Source of the DNA: Doris montereyensis
Taxonomy: Eukaryota; Mollusca; Gastropoda; Nudibranchia; Dorididae
NCBI GenBank assembly: GCA_037039925.1
Contig: JAXRKP010001469.1
Coordinates: 58,533 to 122,532 of the forward strand
DNA: 64,000 nucleotides
Direction: 5' to 3'
Made by a program: the position numbers and the translations under genes. Of the stretch, positions 47,195 to 59,569 are shown in pieces; within the stretch, counting starts at the first letter, position 1; every line of letters begins with the position of its first letter. The notes beneath the pieces are model-generated. The model saw nothing but the letters and a program-made list of their open reading frames with translations. It was not told where the DNA came from and did no database searches.

Positions 47195-48165
47195 GACATT
47201 TGAATATGTGTTTTCATGCCATTAGCATTAAAGCATATATAAAGTACAAGTATGAAGCTTTGTACCATAAGAGTACAATGTGTTTTCATGCCATTAGCAT
47301 TAAAGCGTATTATTTAAACTACCAGAACGATGATGTAGATTATAAGATGTATAATGTGTTGTCATGCCATTAGCATTGAAGCATATTTGAAATACAAGTA
47401 CGAAGCTGTACATCATAAGAGTATATGTGTTGTCATGCCATTAGCATTAAAGCATATTTGAAGGTCATTAGCATTTAAAGCATAGTACGAAGCTGTGCAC
47501 CATAAGAGTATAATGTGTTGTCATGCCATTAGCATTAAAGCATATTTGAAGTACAAGTACGAAGCTGTACATCATAAGAGTATATGTGTTGTCATGCCAT
47601 TAGCATTAAAGCATATTTGAAATACAAGTACGAAGCTGTACATCATAAGAGTATATGTGTTGTCATGCCATTAGCATTAAAGCATATTTGAAATACAAGT
47701 ACGAAGCTGTGCACCATAAGAGTAATAATGTGTTGTCATGCCATTAGCATTAAAGTGTATATGAAGTACAAATACGAAGCTGTGCACCATAAGAGTATAT
47801 GTGTTTTCATGCCATTAGCATTTAAGTGTATTTGAAGTACAAATATGAAGTTGTGCACCATAAAAGTACAATGTGTTTTCATGCCATTAGCATTTAAGTG
47901 TTTTTGAAGAACAACGAAGCTGTGCACCATAAAAGTACAATGTGTTTTGATGCCATTAGCATTTAAGTGTTTTTGAAGAACAAAAGCTGTGCACCATAAA
48001 AGTACTGGTACAATGTGTTTTCATGCCATTAGCATTTAAGCGTATTTGAAGTACAAGTACGAAGCTGTGCACTATAAGAGTATGTGTGTTTTCACGCCAT
48101 TAGCATTAAAGCATATTTGAAGTATAAGTATGAAGCTGTGCACCATAAGAAGAGTATAAGGAGTC
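47195..48165. repeat. 71-bp satellite array, about 13-14 copies
   Basis: The consensus contains TGTGTTGTCATGCCATTAGC, then ATTAAAGCATATTTGAA, GTACAAGTACGAAGCTGT and CATCATAAGAGTATA. Central copies (47520-47720) are nearly identical and the edges are more diverged, as expected for an array that homogenises in the middle. The core GCCATTAGCATT is the best-conserved part. Several copies are shortened. Confidence 0.95.
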
Positions 48166-49330
48166 TTTGAAAGATGGGTTCAAATGTCATTTGTGTGCAG
48201 AGATGTAGAATGTAGCACACTGTAAGTGTGATTGTGAAGAAAAAATTGGTGTTTTATTACATGTGGTCAGTGAAATGTGTATTCCAATAGTTAGACATTA
48301 TGGTTTTGGTGTCTGTTTTGGTCTAGTGTTATATGTGTACCATCCTGAAGGAATTCCACCATTTGGAGTCTTGTGATTTGTGTCTTTTTTATTTTCTCAA
48401 TGTAATGGTGTTATTTTTTTCCTGACACATTGTGTCACATTTGTCCTTTTCTCATAAAAGTGTGAAGTGAATTAGCCTGTTCACATGTTACGTCAGATGT
48501 CCTTTGTATGCAATAGTATGTCATACAAAAGAGGGTGTTGTTTGCTATATGTATTAGACTGAATCAAAGTGTCTTTTGAAATGTAGTGTCTTGTGTGCAT
48601 GAAATGATTATTTTTTAACAAATCATACTGTACATAAATGTGGTTTCCTTTTTCTCATAGCCATTCTCCATTCATTGTTATATCAATGTCTAAAGGCATT
48701 CTCTTCTTCCAAATTTCTCAAACCAGAGATACCCAGAAATTCAGCATATTTATTCATGCCCATTCATGTGTTAGTCTGCCCAGACAGATGTAACATTGTC
48801 TGGCCTTTTGTCAATACTTCTCTACCCGTCAAAACACTTGCAGCGGGATGTTGTCCTTATGTACAAAGGCTACCTCTATAGAAGTAAGCTGTGTAGTGCC
48901 GTTGTGCCAGACAGACGTGTGTTGTTTTTCTTTTATCAGACCTTTGTTGATAATACATTACACCCAGACAACTGATGATTTTGCTCTGGTCTTTGTTGTT
49001 GTTGGGTTTTTGTTCAAATCCTTGAAATATTTTTATTTGGGAAATGTGCATTATTTATTGGATATTTCCCCATTTTTAAAGTTTTCTTTTTAATTTTTTT
49101 GCACTTGGCGGTTTTACATTGTCCTAACATGCCAAACCAAAGACTTGTGTAATATACTGTTGACAATTCATCACACAGACTCAATGAATGAAAGGAAGTG
49201 GGGAAAATTGCATGAGATATTTAACAGTTATTATATTTATGGAGTTATATCATCAATAACCCAACAATGACACTTCTGTATACACACACGTACACACACA
49301 GAGTATTCATTTAAACATACCATAAACAAT
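48166..49330. other. Intergenic, nothing recognised
   Basis: AT-rich DNA without a supported gene. Frames at 48675-48881 and 48848-49093 have no recognisable homology. Confidence 0.5.
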
Positions 49331-49356
49331 AGTGTTATAATATATATATACATGTA

Positions 49357-49358
<2 letters not shown>

Positions 49359-49440
<82 letters not shown>
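49359..49440. repeat. (TA)n microsatellite
   Basis: About 40 TA repeats. Confidence 0.97.
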
Positions 49441-49442
<2 letters not shown>

Positions 49443-49444
49443 GC

Positions 49445-52385
49445 ACATGTTCTACACTTATCACGTCAATGACCATTCATTTTACAAAGTTATAATCAAT
49501 GGAACAGATGTGTGTTTTGGCAAGTGGAAATTTGTGTTATTACTTTTGTTATTGAATCGAAGTAAAGCAGCATGTAAATATACTACTGATGTTACACTAT
49601 GTGGCAATTGAAAAAAGGAAGACTCTTAGTAAGAAGGTGGTCAAGTCAGTTTGTTTTTTACGATGATTCCTCCCTTCCATTTCAAGTCATCTTGAACATA
49701 CACACAAAAAAATCAACTAACCCATTATGTTTAAGATACATTTTGTTTAGTAATATGTATTAAAAGCTAAATCTGTTGTTTTATTTCTCAAATTTACTTC
49801 TCTTATTAGTCTTATTTGGCAAGGTGATTAGGTTTTTTTAAATGAAAAAAAAACCCAACTGTTCTGAAGCTATTTTTGCTTTTATCCAATTTGGGAATGA
49901 GATAGCCACAACATTTGTGACTTGTTATTACATTTGAATTTCCTCCACCCTCTCCATCCCACTCCACCCTAACCAATAGATCATAACCATTATGTGAAGT
50001 ATTCTGTTTTATATGTGTTAGGATCAGGCCATATATGTTTTATAGGTGTATGGACGGTGAAAAACACATGAATATTCCATTTCCATTGTGGGTTCTCAGT
50101 TTCAAGTTATAAATTATATATTATATAATATTTAACAATTCTGTGGGATTGCAGGTGTTTAGACTGAGGCAATCATCAAAATTATGTTATATTATATGCC
50201 ATAGCTCTAGTATAGCACGTGTACTAGTTAAACATCACTAAAACTAACAGATTTATCTTTTGCCTTTCAATGGAAGGAAATAAAATAGACAGAAAATGTC
50301 AATATTACAGGAGATTGATGCTTACTACTATGAGAAGGAATGAATAAATCAAGTAAAGCGCTGAAAGGGTCAGATTTCATGGTCGTGAAGGACTAAGATG
50401 TAATTATGCTTGTGGTTCCAGCGTACCCTGTGATTCAGGCTTTAGGTATTAAAAGCAAAAGAAAGGATTGCAGCCTATATAGGGATGACCAGCTCGTTTA
50501 TGTGAGCTTTTAATTGCTTTCTCATGCATCCTGCTATATGACTAATTGTCAGATCCTGACTACTAGCGAAATACAGACTGTATGTCATTGGTGAGAATAG
50601 GGAGGAAGGAGAGCTATGATGTGGCTTTGTGTTGAGAAGAAAGTTATCTTCCTTACTTGCGAATACAACAACTGTTCCAGCATAATGGGCGTGCCCCCAC
50701 CACTATCTATATCTATAAACGAGTAAGCCCTATAGCCTATAGTATGTGTGTCGCCTAGTTTTGTCACCAACATTCTGGAAAAGTACTGGAGGTAACAAAA
50801 TAAAAATTCTTCGAGGCAGATCATGTTTTAAGCCTAGTGATAAGTTTTAATTTCGTTACACATGTAGAGTGTATTTGAATTTTAAGGCCTCACCAATTTT
50901 CTTGCTATTCAGTTCAGTAGCCAGGTCTAAACTTCGAATTGAGCCAAGGCTGGGTTGTCAGATTGACTTTTCTGTGACCAAATCCCAGGATTTTGGCTTG
51001 TTTTTTCCTTCTTTTCAATGTGATTGGTGCTGCTTTAAATGCTGTTCTTTTCTTTTTTCTTTTAGGGGGGGAACTGATGTATCCAGTTATTAAAACAAAA
51101 CTATGACATGGGATGCAGCTAAATCTTCTAGAGATGCTATCATTAGGATAACAACATTTTTATTGTTATCAATTATCAGAAAAATATTCCAAAACTTCAC
51201 AGCATTTCCACAAATACTTAAAATATTCTGCAGCTTGTCAGTTGTTATTTTAATTTTTTACTGCACCTTCATAGCTGAAAGTCAGTGCAAGTATTAAATG
51301 GTATGTGTTGTTCAAGGGCCTAGGGCTACAAAATAGCTTAAATGCATGCCAGTGTTAGTCACAAATTGAAAAGAGGGTTCAACAGATAAAACAGAAGATG
51401 AATTTAAAATGTGTATTTGGCGACATGTCCTCTCTATTTTATAGATCAATAAAGTGCATATGGAACTGAGTGAATATGGTACAATATTTATTTAGTCTGT
51501 AAAGACTTTTAACACAATTTGAAACATTTTTACACTTACAGATTGCCTCACAGTTCTAAGTTTTCTTTACCCCCTTATACTTATACTTATATATTATATA
51601 CTATATCTAGTGTTGACCAAATGCAATTAAAATCAACCCACGTTTATAATTAATTATAAAAATAATAGTATACTTGCACCTCATCTGTATATCCATTATG
51701 AATATACATGGTTATCAATCATCATATCATGAAAGATTGGTATAGTTTTTACCGATAATCTCCACTCCCATCAAGTTAACTATACTCTTCTTTATTCTTC
51801 TACTATTCTGTTTCTGTCTCTTGGATACTTTTTTCTTCTTGTGTCACGTGACCATTAATAAACTCCTTACTGGAAGCAACGATCTGTGTCAACCACTCTA
51901 TGGATTTTGCTTTCTCTATGTCAGTAATGTCAATGTCATTTACGTGTAATTGGTCAATGGTTTCTATAAACCTTTTTTATGTGTGTCGTGTGTGTTTGGT
52001 GCTTTTTATTTTATTCTTTTCTACTTTGTTGGGTTTCGTTTCTGTTTTTGGGATTATTTTTTTCGTTTTGTAATGATTTTATTTTATTTTTGTTGTGGGT
52101 TTTGGTGTTGTTTTCGGGTTAGTGGTGATTTTGTGTGCTGTGGTTTGTTGTTTGCTTAATTTAACTTTTAGGGAGGAAGGGGGTGTCGTTTGTTTAATTT
52201 GAGATAGGCGCATAGTTTATGAGTTTCTATGTTTGTGTGTGTGTGTGTGTGTGTGTAATTGTTTCTCTTTCGATGGGTGCATAAAACCTCATCCCTATTG
52301 AAATTCCTCAGCGTCAGGCATTAGCTAATTGATGGTGTCATGCTTAGTCTTCCAATATGAGTGTTGATGGCTCAGCCACTGGTAA
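49445..52385. other. Intergenic, nothing recognised except short microsatellites
   Basis: AT-rich sequence with a (GT)n tract near 52233-52256 and a T/G-rich stretch near 51950-52160. No coding exon with splice sites and homology was identified. Confidence 0.5.
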
Positions 52386-52387
52386 AT

Positions 52388-52683
52388 AAGTTAAGTTCCT
52401 TCAGGGCCATTACGGCCCATAGAGCCGGAGTGTATCCGGTTTCCATAGCGTGATGTGGAACAGGTCATAATAATCACCCCTGGACAGGACACTAGTATGA
52501 CGCAGGTTTTCACTCCCAAGCTAGTATTTGTACCCATTTACACCTGGGTTGAGTCGGGAAAATGTGTGTTAAGTGTCTTTCCGAGGGAATACAACGTCGG
52601 ACCTAGCTTTGATAGGATTCGAACTCGGGATGGTATAATCCCCATTCAAGCAGCTTAACCACTCGGCCACCGATGCCACTGGT
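52388..52683 (-). repeat. SINE family A copy, reverse
   Basis: The plus strand reads TTCCTTCAGGGCCATTACGG at the SINE 3' end and GATAGGATTCGAACTCGGGA at the B box. The core GTGTCTTTCCGAGGGAATAC is intact. It closely resembles 22213-22505. Confidence 0.87.
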
Positions 52684-52954
52684 AGGGCCGTGTTAAAAGG
52701 CTGCTTTGAGCAATTAACTTTTAATCTTTGGCAAGAGATGTTCGCTGAACGATACCATCTTAGGAGGCGAGAGATCTTCCTTTTCCCCTCCTTTCCGCTG
52801 TCATAAAAAAGGCTACATACTACATACATGGCTCTAGGAAAATGATCTGTCATGATTTTGCTTTTCACTTGAATGATTAATACAAAAACATTAAATTAGA
52901 CAGAGTGCTAGTGGCATACGTGACTGGGGTGTTAGCTGGTTCCATAAGCCGCGT

Positions 52955-53140
52955 GGACTCGGTGGTCCAGAGGCAAGGAGTCGACCTCTCAAACAAAAGG
53001 TTCAAGCCCTGATGGTTGAAAAATTTACTCGGAGTTTTTTCTCTCGTCAAAAGATGTTTACAGGGCAGTCTACAAAGCAAAGATCCTACCAAATCCACCG
53101 AGATCACCTTAGTAAATGTGGGTGAAATCAAATCAAATTT
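52955..53140 (+). repeat. SINE family B copy with internal deletion
   Basis: The head GGTGGTCCAGAGGCAAGGAG and CAAAAGGTTCAAGCCCTG is present. The middle block with CACTCTGTGC is missing. The 3' part ACAGGGCAGTCTACA, GATCCTACCAAATCC and GTGGGTGAAATC is kept. Confidence 0.75.
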
Positions 53141-53149
53141 TTGTTAATG

Positions 53150-54570
53150 ACCTTGAGCGTCAAAGAGTACGTGTAAGGAAATTAAAGACAGAAAGACTTT
53201 CCATCAAGTAAGTTAAAGGGCGGTTCTTAACCTCTCTTTGGCAAATCAAAGACAGAAAGACTTTCCATCAACTATCAAGTATGTTAAAGGGCGATTCTTA
53301 ACCTCTCTTTGGCAAATCAAAAACAGACTTTCCATCAAGTAAGTTAAAGGGTGGTTCTTAACGTCTCTTTGGCAAATCAAAGACAGACTTTCCATCAAAT
53401 AAGTTAAAGGGTGGTTCTTAACGTCTCTTTGGCAAATCAAAGACAGACTTTCCATCAAGTAAGTTAAAGGGCGATTCTTAACCTCTCTTTTGCAAATCAA
53501 AGACAGAAGGATTTTTCATCAAGTAAGTTAAAGGACGGTTCTTAACCTCTCTGGGCATATTAAAGACAGAAAGACTTTCCATCAAGTAAGTTAAAGGGCG
53601 ATTCTTAACCTCTCTTTGGCAAATCAAAGACAGAAAGACTTTCCATCAAGTAAGTTAAAGGGTGGTTCTTAACCTCTTTTGGCAAATCAAAGGCAGAAAG
53701 ACTTTCCATCAAGTAAAATAAAAGTACAGTTCTTAACCTCACCTGGGCAAATCAAGGACAGACTTTCCATGAAGTAAGTAAAAGGGCGATTCTTAACCTC
53801 TCTGGGCAAATCAAAGGCAGAAAGACTTTCCATCAAGTAAGTTAAAGGGCGGTTCTTAACGTCTCTGGGCAAATCAAAGACAGAAAGATTTTTCTTCAAG
53901 TAAGTTAAAGGGCGATTCGTAACTCTCTGGGCAAATTAAAGACAGACTTTCCATCAAGTTAAAAGGTTCTTAACCTCTTTGGCAAATCAAAGGGCAAGGT
54001 AAGTTAAAGGACGGTTTTTAACCTCTCTTGGCAAATCAATGGCAGAAAGACTTTCCATCAAATAAGTTAAAGGACGGTTCTTAACTTCTCTGGGCAAATC
54101 AAAGGCAGAAAGACTTTCCATCAAGTTAAGGCCGGTTCTTAACGTCTCTAGGCAAATCAAAGGTAGAAAGACTTTCCATCAAGTTAAAGGCCGGTTTTTA
54201 ACTTCTCTGGGCAAATCAAAGGCAGAAAGATTTTCCATCAAGTTAAATGGCGGTTCTTAACCTCTTTGGACAAATCAAAAGGCAGAAACACTTTCCATCA
54301 AGTTAAAGGGTGGTCCTTAATCTCTCTGGGCAAATCGAAAGCCGAAAGACTTTCCATGAAGTAAATGGCGGTTCTTAACCTCTCAAGGCAAATCAAAGAC
54401 AGAAAGACTTTCCATCAGGTTAAAGGGCGGTTCTTAACCTCTCTAGGCAAATCAAAGACAGAAAGACTTTTCATCAAGTTAAAGAGCGGTTTTTTATCCT
54501 CGGGGCAAATCAAAGACAGAAAGACGTTTCATCAAGTTAAGGGCGGTTCTTAACCTCTCTGGGTTTGTAC
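53150..54570. repeat. About 60-65 bp satellite array, about 23 copies
   Basis: The unit reads GGCAAATCAAAGACAGAAAG, ACTTTCCATCAAGTAAGTTA, then AAGGGCGGTTCTTAACCTCT. In 53246-53500 several units are exactly 60 bp and remain open on the minus strand as a 20-residue repeat containing MESLSLICQRDVKN. Elsewhere the length varies and frames break, so I read it as non-coding satellite DNA. Confidence 0.95.
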
Positions 54571-54574
54571 TTCC

Positions 54575-55200
54575 ACAGACGTCAACATCTCAACGAGACT
54601 ACGAGTATGGTGGGAATTGAGAGCACCGCTTCAAACACTTCTCCGCCAGACTCCCAAAGAAGTGAACGAAGTTAACAAATTTAGACATTAATTTCGTACA
54701 ATACAATAATTTTATTCACGAATCATTCTCACTCTCAGTGTTACAAGCTCATGTCAGTGTCATGAGAAAGCTTTACATAATATTTTGCAACTTATAGATG
54801 AACTTGAAACTCAAGCCTTATTTCAATTGTCTTTTCAAGCATTTGCAATATGTACGGTCCAAAAAAAAATACATATCAGACTTCAAAAACAAAAGGTTCA
54901 AAAATGACATAATCACGGAAATGACATAATCACGGAAATGACATCTCCAAACCTTGATTTATTGACTGCAACATAATTTGAATAAAAGATTGGTTGAAAA
55001 GAACTCACTCACAATAACGAAACTAAACAGTTTTATCAAATGTTAGTGATAAGTCGTATAAATGATTTTAAGCCACATATATATGTATATGTGTATAATA
55101 TGCGTTACGTTTTGTGGACAGTATACATGTATGAAGTCTCGACACAATGACAAAGTGGTCAACTAGTGGAACTGACTCCTACTTTTATCCTACCCATCCC
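54575..55200. other. Intergenic, nothing recognised
   Basis: AT-rich with a short direct repeat ACATAATCACGGAAATG near 54905-54945. No gene is supported. Confidence 0.5.
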
Positions 55201-55625
<425 letters not shown>

Positions 55626-55629
55626 CTTT

Positions 55630-57290
55630 CTTCTCTCCCTTCTCCTCTCTCTTGGTATATACTTCCCTCCATTTATCATTTGTCCTCGCATTCACGTATA
55701 AATATATTGTTAAAGCTGAACATATTATCATTCTAGTTTTTTTTTCTTCTTTTCTGGCATCTAACATAAGATTATAGATCTTATTTACGATTTATCGTAA
55801 TCATAAAACCAACACATTTTACAATATTGTGCAAGACAAAAAATTGACATTGGGGAAAACATGATTTGCCAGCTAGTAGTTTTACAAGAAGAGTATATAA
55901 TACATGTACACAATATTTTTACATAATATGTTTATAATATACACATACACTTTTATAGGCATACTTTATATTTCTAACTTTTGCAAAACTTTGGTCTTAG
56001 AATACAGACGACCAGTTATAAGATTATATTTACGAATATAATAATATAATGTACTATATTGCATATGCAGTCTAATCAACTCTACTGCCTGAATGATATC
56101 GTCACCAAGCAAACCTATACCGTTAGTAGAACCAAAATGAACTTGCTACGACTTATTGAATTACGGGTTAGGGTTTTACGCCAATATGAAAGGTATGACG
56201 CTCTTGTTTCTTTAAAAAAAAGATATATCATAGATATTTGACGAAGTATCATTGAAAACACATCTTGCATTGCACCTGCAGTGTGATATTTAATGTAATT
56301 ATTATAGTGTAACGTAATTAAATGCAAAACGTGGTGAAACAAAGGATTTCATAATGCACTCAAAGTACCATATAAGCTGGCATCTATAATATGACTATAT
56401 GCGGTACAACTATACCCAAAATGACATAGGTATATAGTTATACAACCTTTAAAAAAATTTATAAAAACATTCGTCTCAACTCAACGAGGTATGGGTTGTA
56501 CCCGATTGTTTCAGTAAAGCGTCGTGGAAATGTTAATGTTAGTTTCCCGGTGGATCGTTGGAAGGGCAGGCATAGATCTAGGATGTGTCGAAGATTAGGA
56601 GCCACTTGGCTAGACTTGGTCTGGGCTTGATTACAATGCTGGAATCAATTGGATTCTATTACGTTAGAACAATGATCGTTCATCAAATAAGCTTTTGACA
56701 TTGGAGAGATCGAAAGAGACTGACCAGTGATACCGTATTGTAACAGTAAGAGAGACATTGCAAACAAACTGAAGGTCCGTCTCGGGTATACACGGGCGTA
56801 CCTGCATCACAGCTCGATGCACTTTTTTCTCTCCTTACTTTCCGGGTGATCGCCATCTGTTGTCTATTTCTTTGTTTTTTTAAAAAGTTGTTTGGATTTG
56901 TTTCGTTAGCCTTTGAATTACTTAAACTATCATGGTTCTAATCAGGCCAACAATACATATTTGAGCTTACAATAGACAAAAATAAACGTGTTAAAAAAAA
57001 TGTCACATAATTAGGATTTGGAGCATCTCGGGTCGATTTTGAGAACAAAAAGGCTGCCACAGTTTCCATGTATTTTTGGATACAAACACAATATCCACAA
57101 AAAAAATTACAAAAGGAAACTGATTTTAATACGAATAAGTTGAATGTATCAGTGTTTGCTTTTGCATAATGTCTTTGTTATGCTCCCAATAATGTGCTGA
57201 AATCTTTCAGATGGATGTATCTATGCATGGAAAAAGCTAAATAGGTCGTGAAATCCAAACGCGATGCATTGTGTAATATTTTCGAAAGAA
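55630..57290. other. Intergenic, nothing recognised
   Basis: No homology, splice-supported exon or repeat family was recognised. Confidence 0.45.
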
Positions 57291-57292
57291 GG

Positions 57293-57293
57293 C

Positions 57294-57340
<47 letters not shown>

Positions 57341-57342
57341 AA
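57293..57342. repeat. (CAA)n microsatellite
   Basis: About 16 CAA triplets. The minus-strand poly-Cys frame is an artefact. Confidence 0.95.
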
Positions 57343-57837
57343 AACTGAATAAGACAATAAATTAACCGCAAAAACAACAGTAAAAAACCCCAGCAACAAC
57401 AAAAAACCACATAACCTTGGAGTTTGAACCAATGTTTGAAAAGAAAAAACCCCGAAGAACGCTTGCAACGATAGACCTGTTTTGAGCTTACTTGATTTGT
57501 TCACCTGGAACACTACATACAATTTCATTTCTGTCTTATGTGTCTATAATACTGTATGGGTGTTGTCTGTAAACCCATAGTTGAACATCTTGGAGACTAT
57601 AATTGAGCGACGATTTTGAAATAAAGGCATAAAGTGATTTCCACTGAGCCTTAGACTTGGTGTAAACGAGAAAGTTACATTTATATTCATAAGAATGGAA
57701 ATTAAAGGAAATGGATTATGAAGTAATTGAGAAAAGTAATATGGAATAAGGAAGGTGACAAAAATAGAAATCAAATGTTCAATGGTAATAATAATAAGAA
57801 GAAAGACCTCAGATAAGGCAACCAGCTGATCACATTA

Positions 57838-58275
57838 TATGCCATACAGTATGTCACACAGTATGTCACACAGTATGTCACACAGTATGCCAACAGTATG
57901 CCACACAATATGTAATAATAATAATATTAACAGTAATAATTATAATAATATGCCACACAGTATGTCACACAATATGACACACAGTATGCCATACAGTATG
58001 CCACTACAATATGTCACTACAATATGACACACAGTATGTCACACAATACGACACACAGTATGTCACACAATATGACCACAACAGTATAATAACAATAATC
58101 ACACAGTATGTCACACAATAATCATAACAATATGTCACACAATATGTAATAATAATGATGACCCATGCAATATACTACACAATATTATATCACACTATAC
58201 TACACTACAATATGCCAAAAGTAACACAATATGTAATAATAATAATAGTAATTATGTCACACAATAAGGCCATAT
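57838..58275. repeat. Short degenerate repeat: CACACAGTATGT with AAT tracts
   Basis: Repeats of ATGTCACACAGTATGCCAC and variants about 12-20 bp long are interleaved with (AAT)n. It is a compound, degenerate microsatellite that continues weakly to about 58430. Confidence 0.8.
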
Positions 58276-58439
58276 ATAATTAGCTTACAATATTCTCCAC
58301 TAATATGATCACATATTATAACCCCAAACAATGATAATAATAATAATAATACACAATATGTCACACAGATGATGACATCAAATAATAATTAATAATAATA
58401 ATCCATAATAATAATAATAATACTCGTAGTAAAAATAAC

Positions 58440-59055
58440 CCCCTAATCTCCATTATTGAAAAAAAGCCACATTTTCCCAGGCATTCCCAACGATCCCTTT
58501 CCAAAGTTTATAATTTTATGTCATCTTTCAGAAAATGTTGACACCTCTTGTTTCTTATTCAGAAGAAAGTCATTCGTTTTCCATTTCCATAATTTGAAAA
58601 TGTTATGTCCCCGTTGGAAGAAGTGTTTGGTAGACCTACTTGGAGGCTAGTTGACACTCCATGAACTCTCTAAGATACCCATTTTGTCACCCCACTTTAA
58701 CTGTTGACATGCTCTTGTTCTTATTCATGATGTCCATTCATTTCTACATTACCCTTGAAAATTAGCCTATTGGCCCCATCGTTCGTTCCCGTATATGTAC
58801 TTTATTCACGACTGTTTTGTTTTTCGAGGTATCCATACTCTGTCATAGTCCAAGTCTGTCCATGAGTTCTAGATGTCATCAACAGCGATGATGGTAAAAC
58901 CTGACCCATTGATCAATGGCAGAAGAAGTAGCACTTGACACTTGGTACCATAATGTAGTGAGAATTTTCGTCAAGCACAGACAAAAAAGGGGGCACGGGA
59001 AGAAACCGACAGCGCAAGTGAGTGGTACCAATTTTTACGGGTGACAAGCAGATCA
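58440..59055. other. Intergenic, nothing recognised
   Basis: The frame 58456-58650 has no homology that I recognise. Confidence 0.45.
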
Positions 59056-59059
59056 ACAG

Positions 59060-59165
59060 GAAAAAAAAAGGAAACCCTCATCCACCTTTTTCCAAAGAAA
59101 AAACCAAAAAAGGAAACCTCATCCACCTTTTTCCAAAGAAAAAACCCACCAAAAAAGGAAACCCA
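59060..59165. repeat. Short tandem duplication, about 40 bp unit
   Basis: CATCCACCTTTTTCCAAAGA plus AAAAACC occurs twice, with a third partial copy of AAAAAAGGAAACC. Confidence 0.85.
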
Positions 59166-59569
59166 AAACAAATCAAAATGATGAACAAGAGATGGCACAA
59201 ATGTCATATGTCATATCGACCGTTAGTCACTTTGACATTGGATGGGACGCACGTTGCCACGTAACACACGACCTTATATGTGGACATCACGCTGTCTGAA
59301 GCGATATTGAAGTCATAATAAAGAGATGTGTGGAGTCTGCAACTGGGCCACCGAGAACGAGATATTATGAAGCATCGCGGGGCTTCTTGAATGAAAGAAA
59401 TGTAGACAGGATTGTGAAATGTGTCTGAGAGGGAGAAATAAACAACACAACGCCCGTTCTCACGACTGTTATTGTAAGGATTGCTATCACGGCGAGGACG
59501 TCCCTATGAACACCACCCACACGATCGTTTACAGTGGACTGTCTGAATGAGCGCGTTTTTGGCACAATG

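Noticed and set aside
53246..53899. Minus-strand 20-residue repeat protein
   Set aside because: Satellite units vary in length, so the frame breaks elsewhere in the array; nothing indicates translation.
57838..58027. Possible CRISPR-like array of short repeats
   Set aside because: Eukaryotic degenerate microsatellite with no regular spacers.
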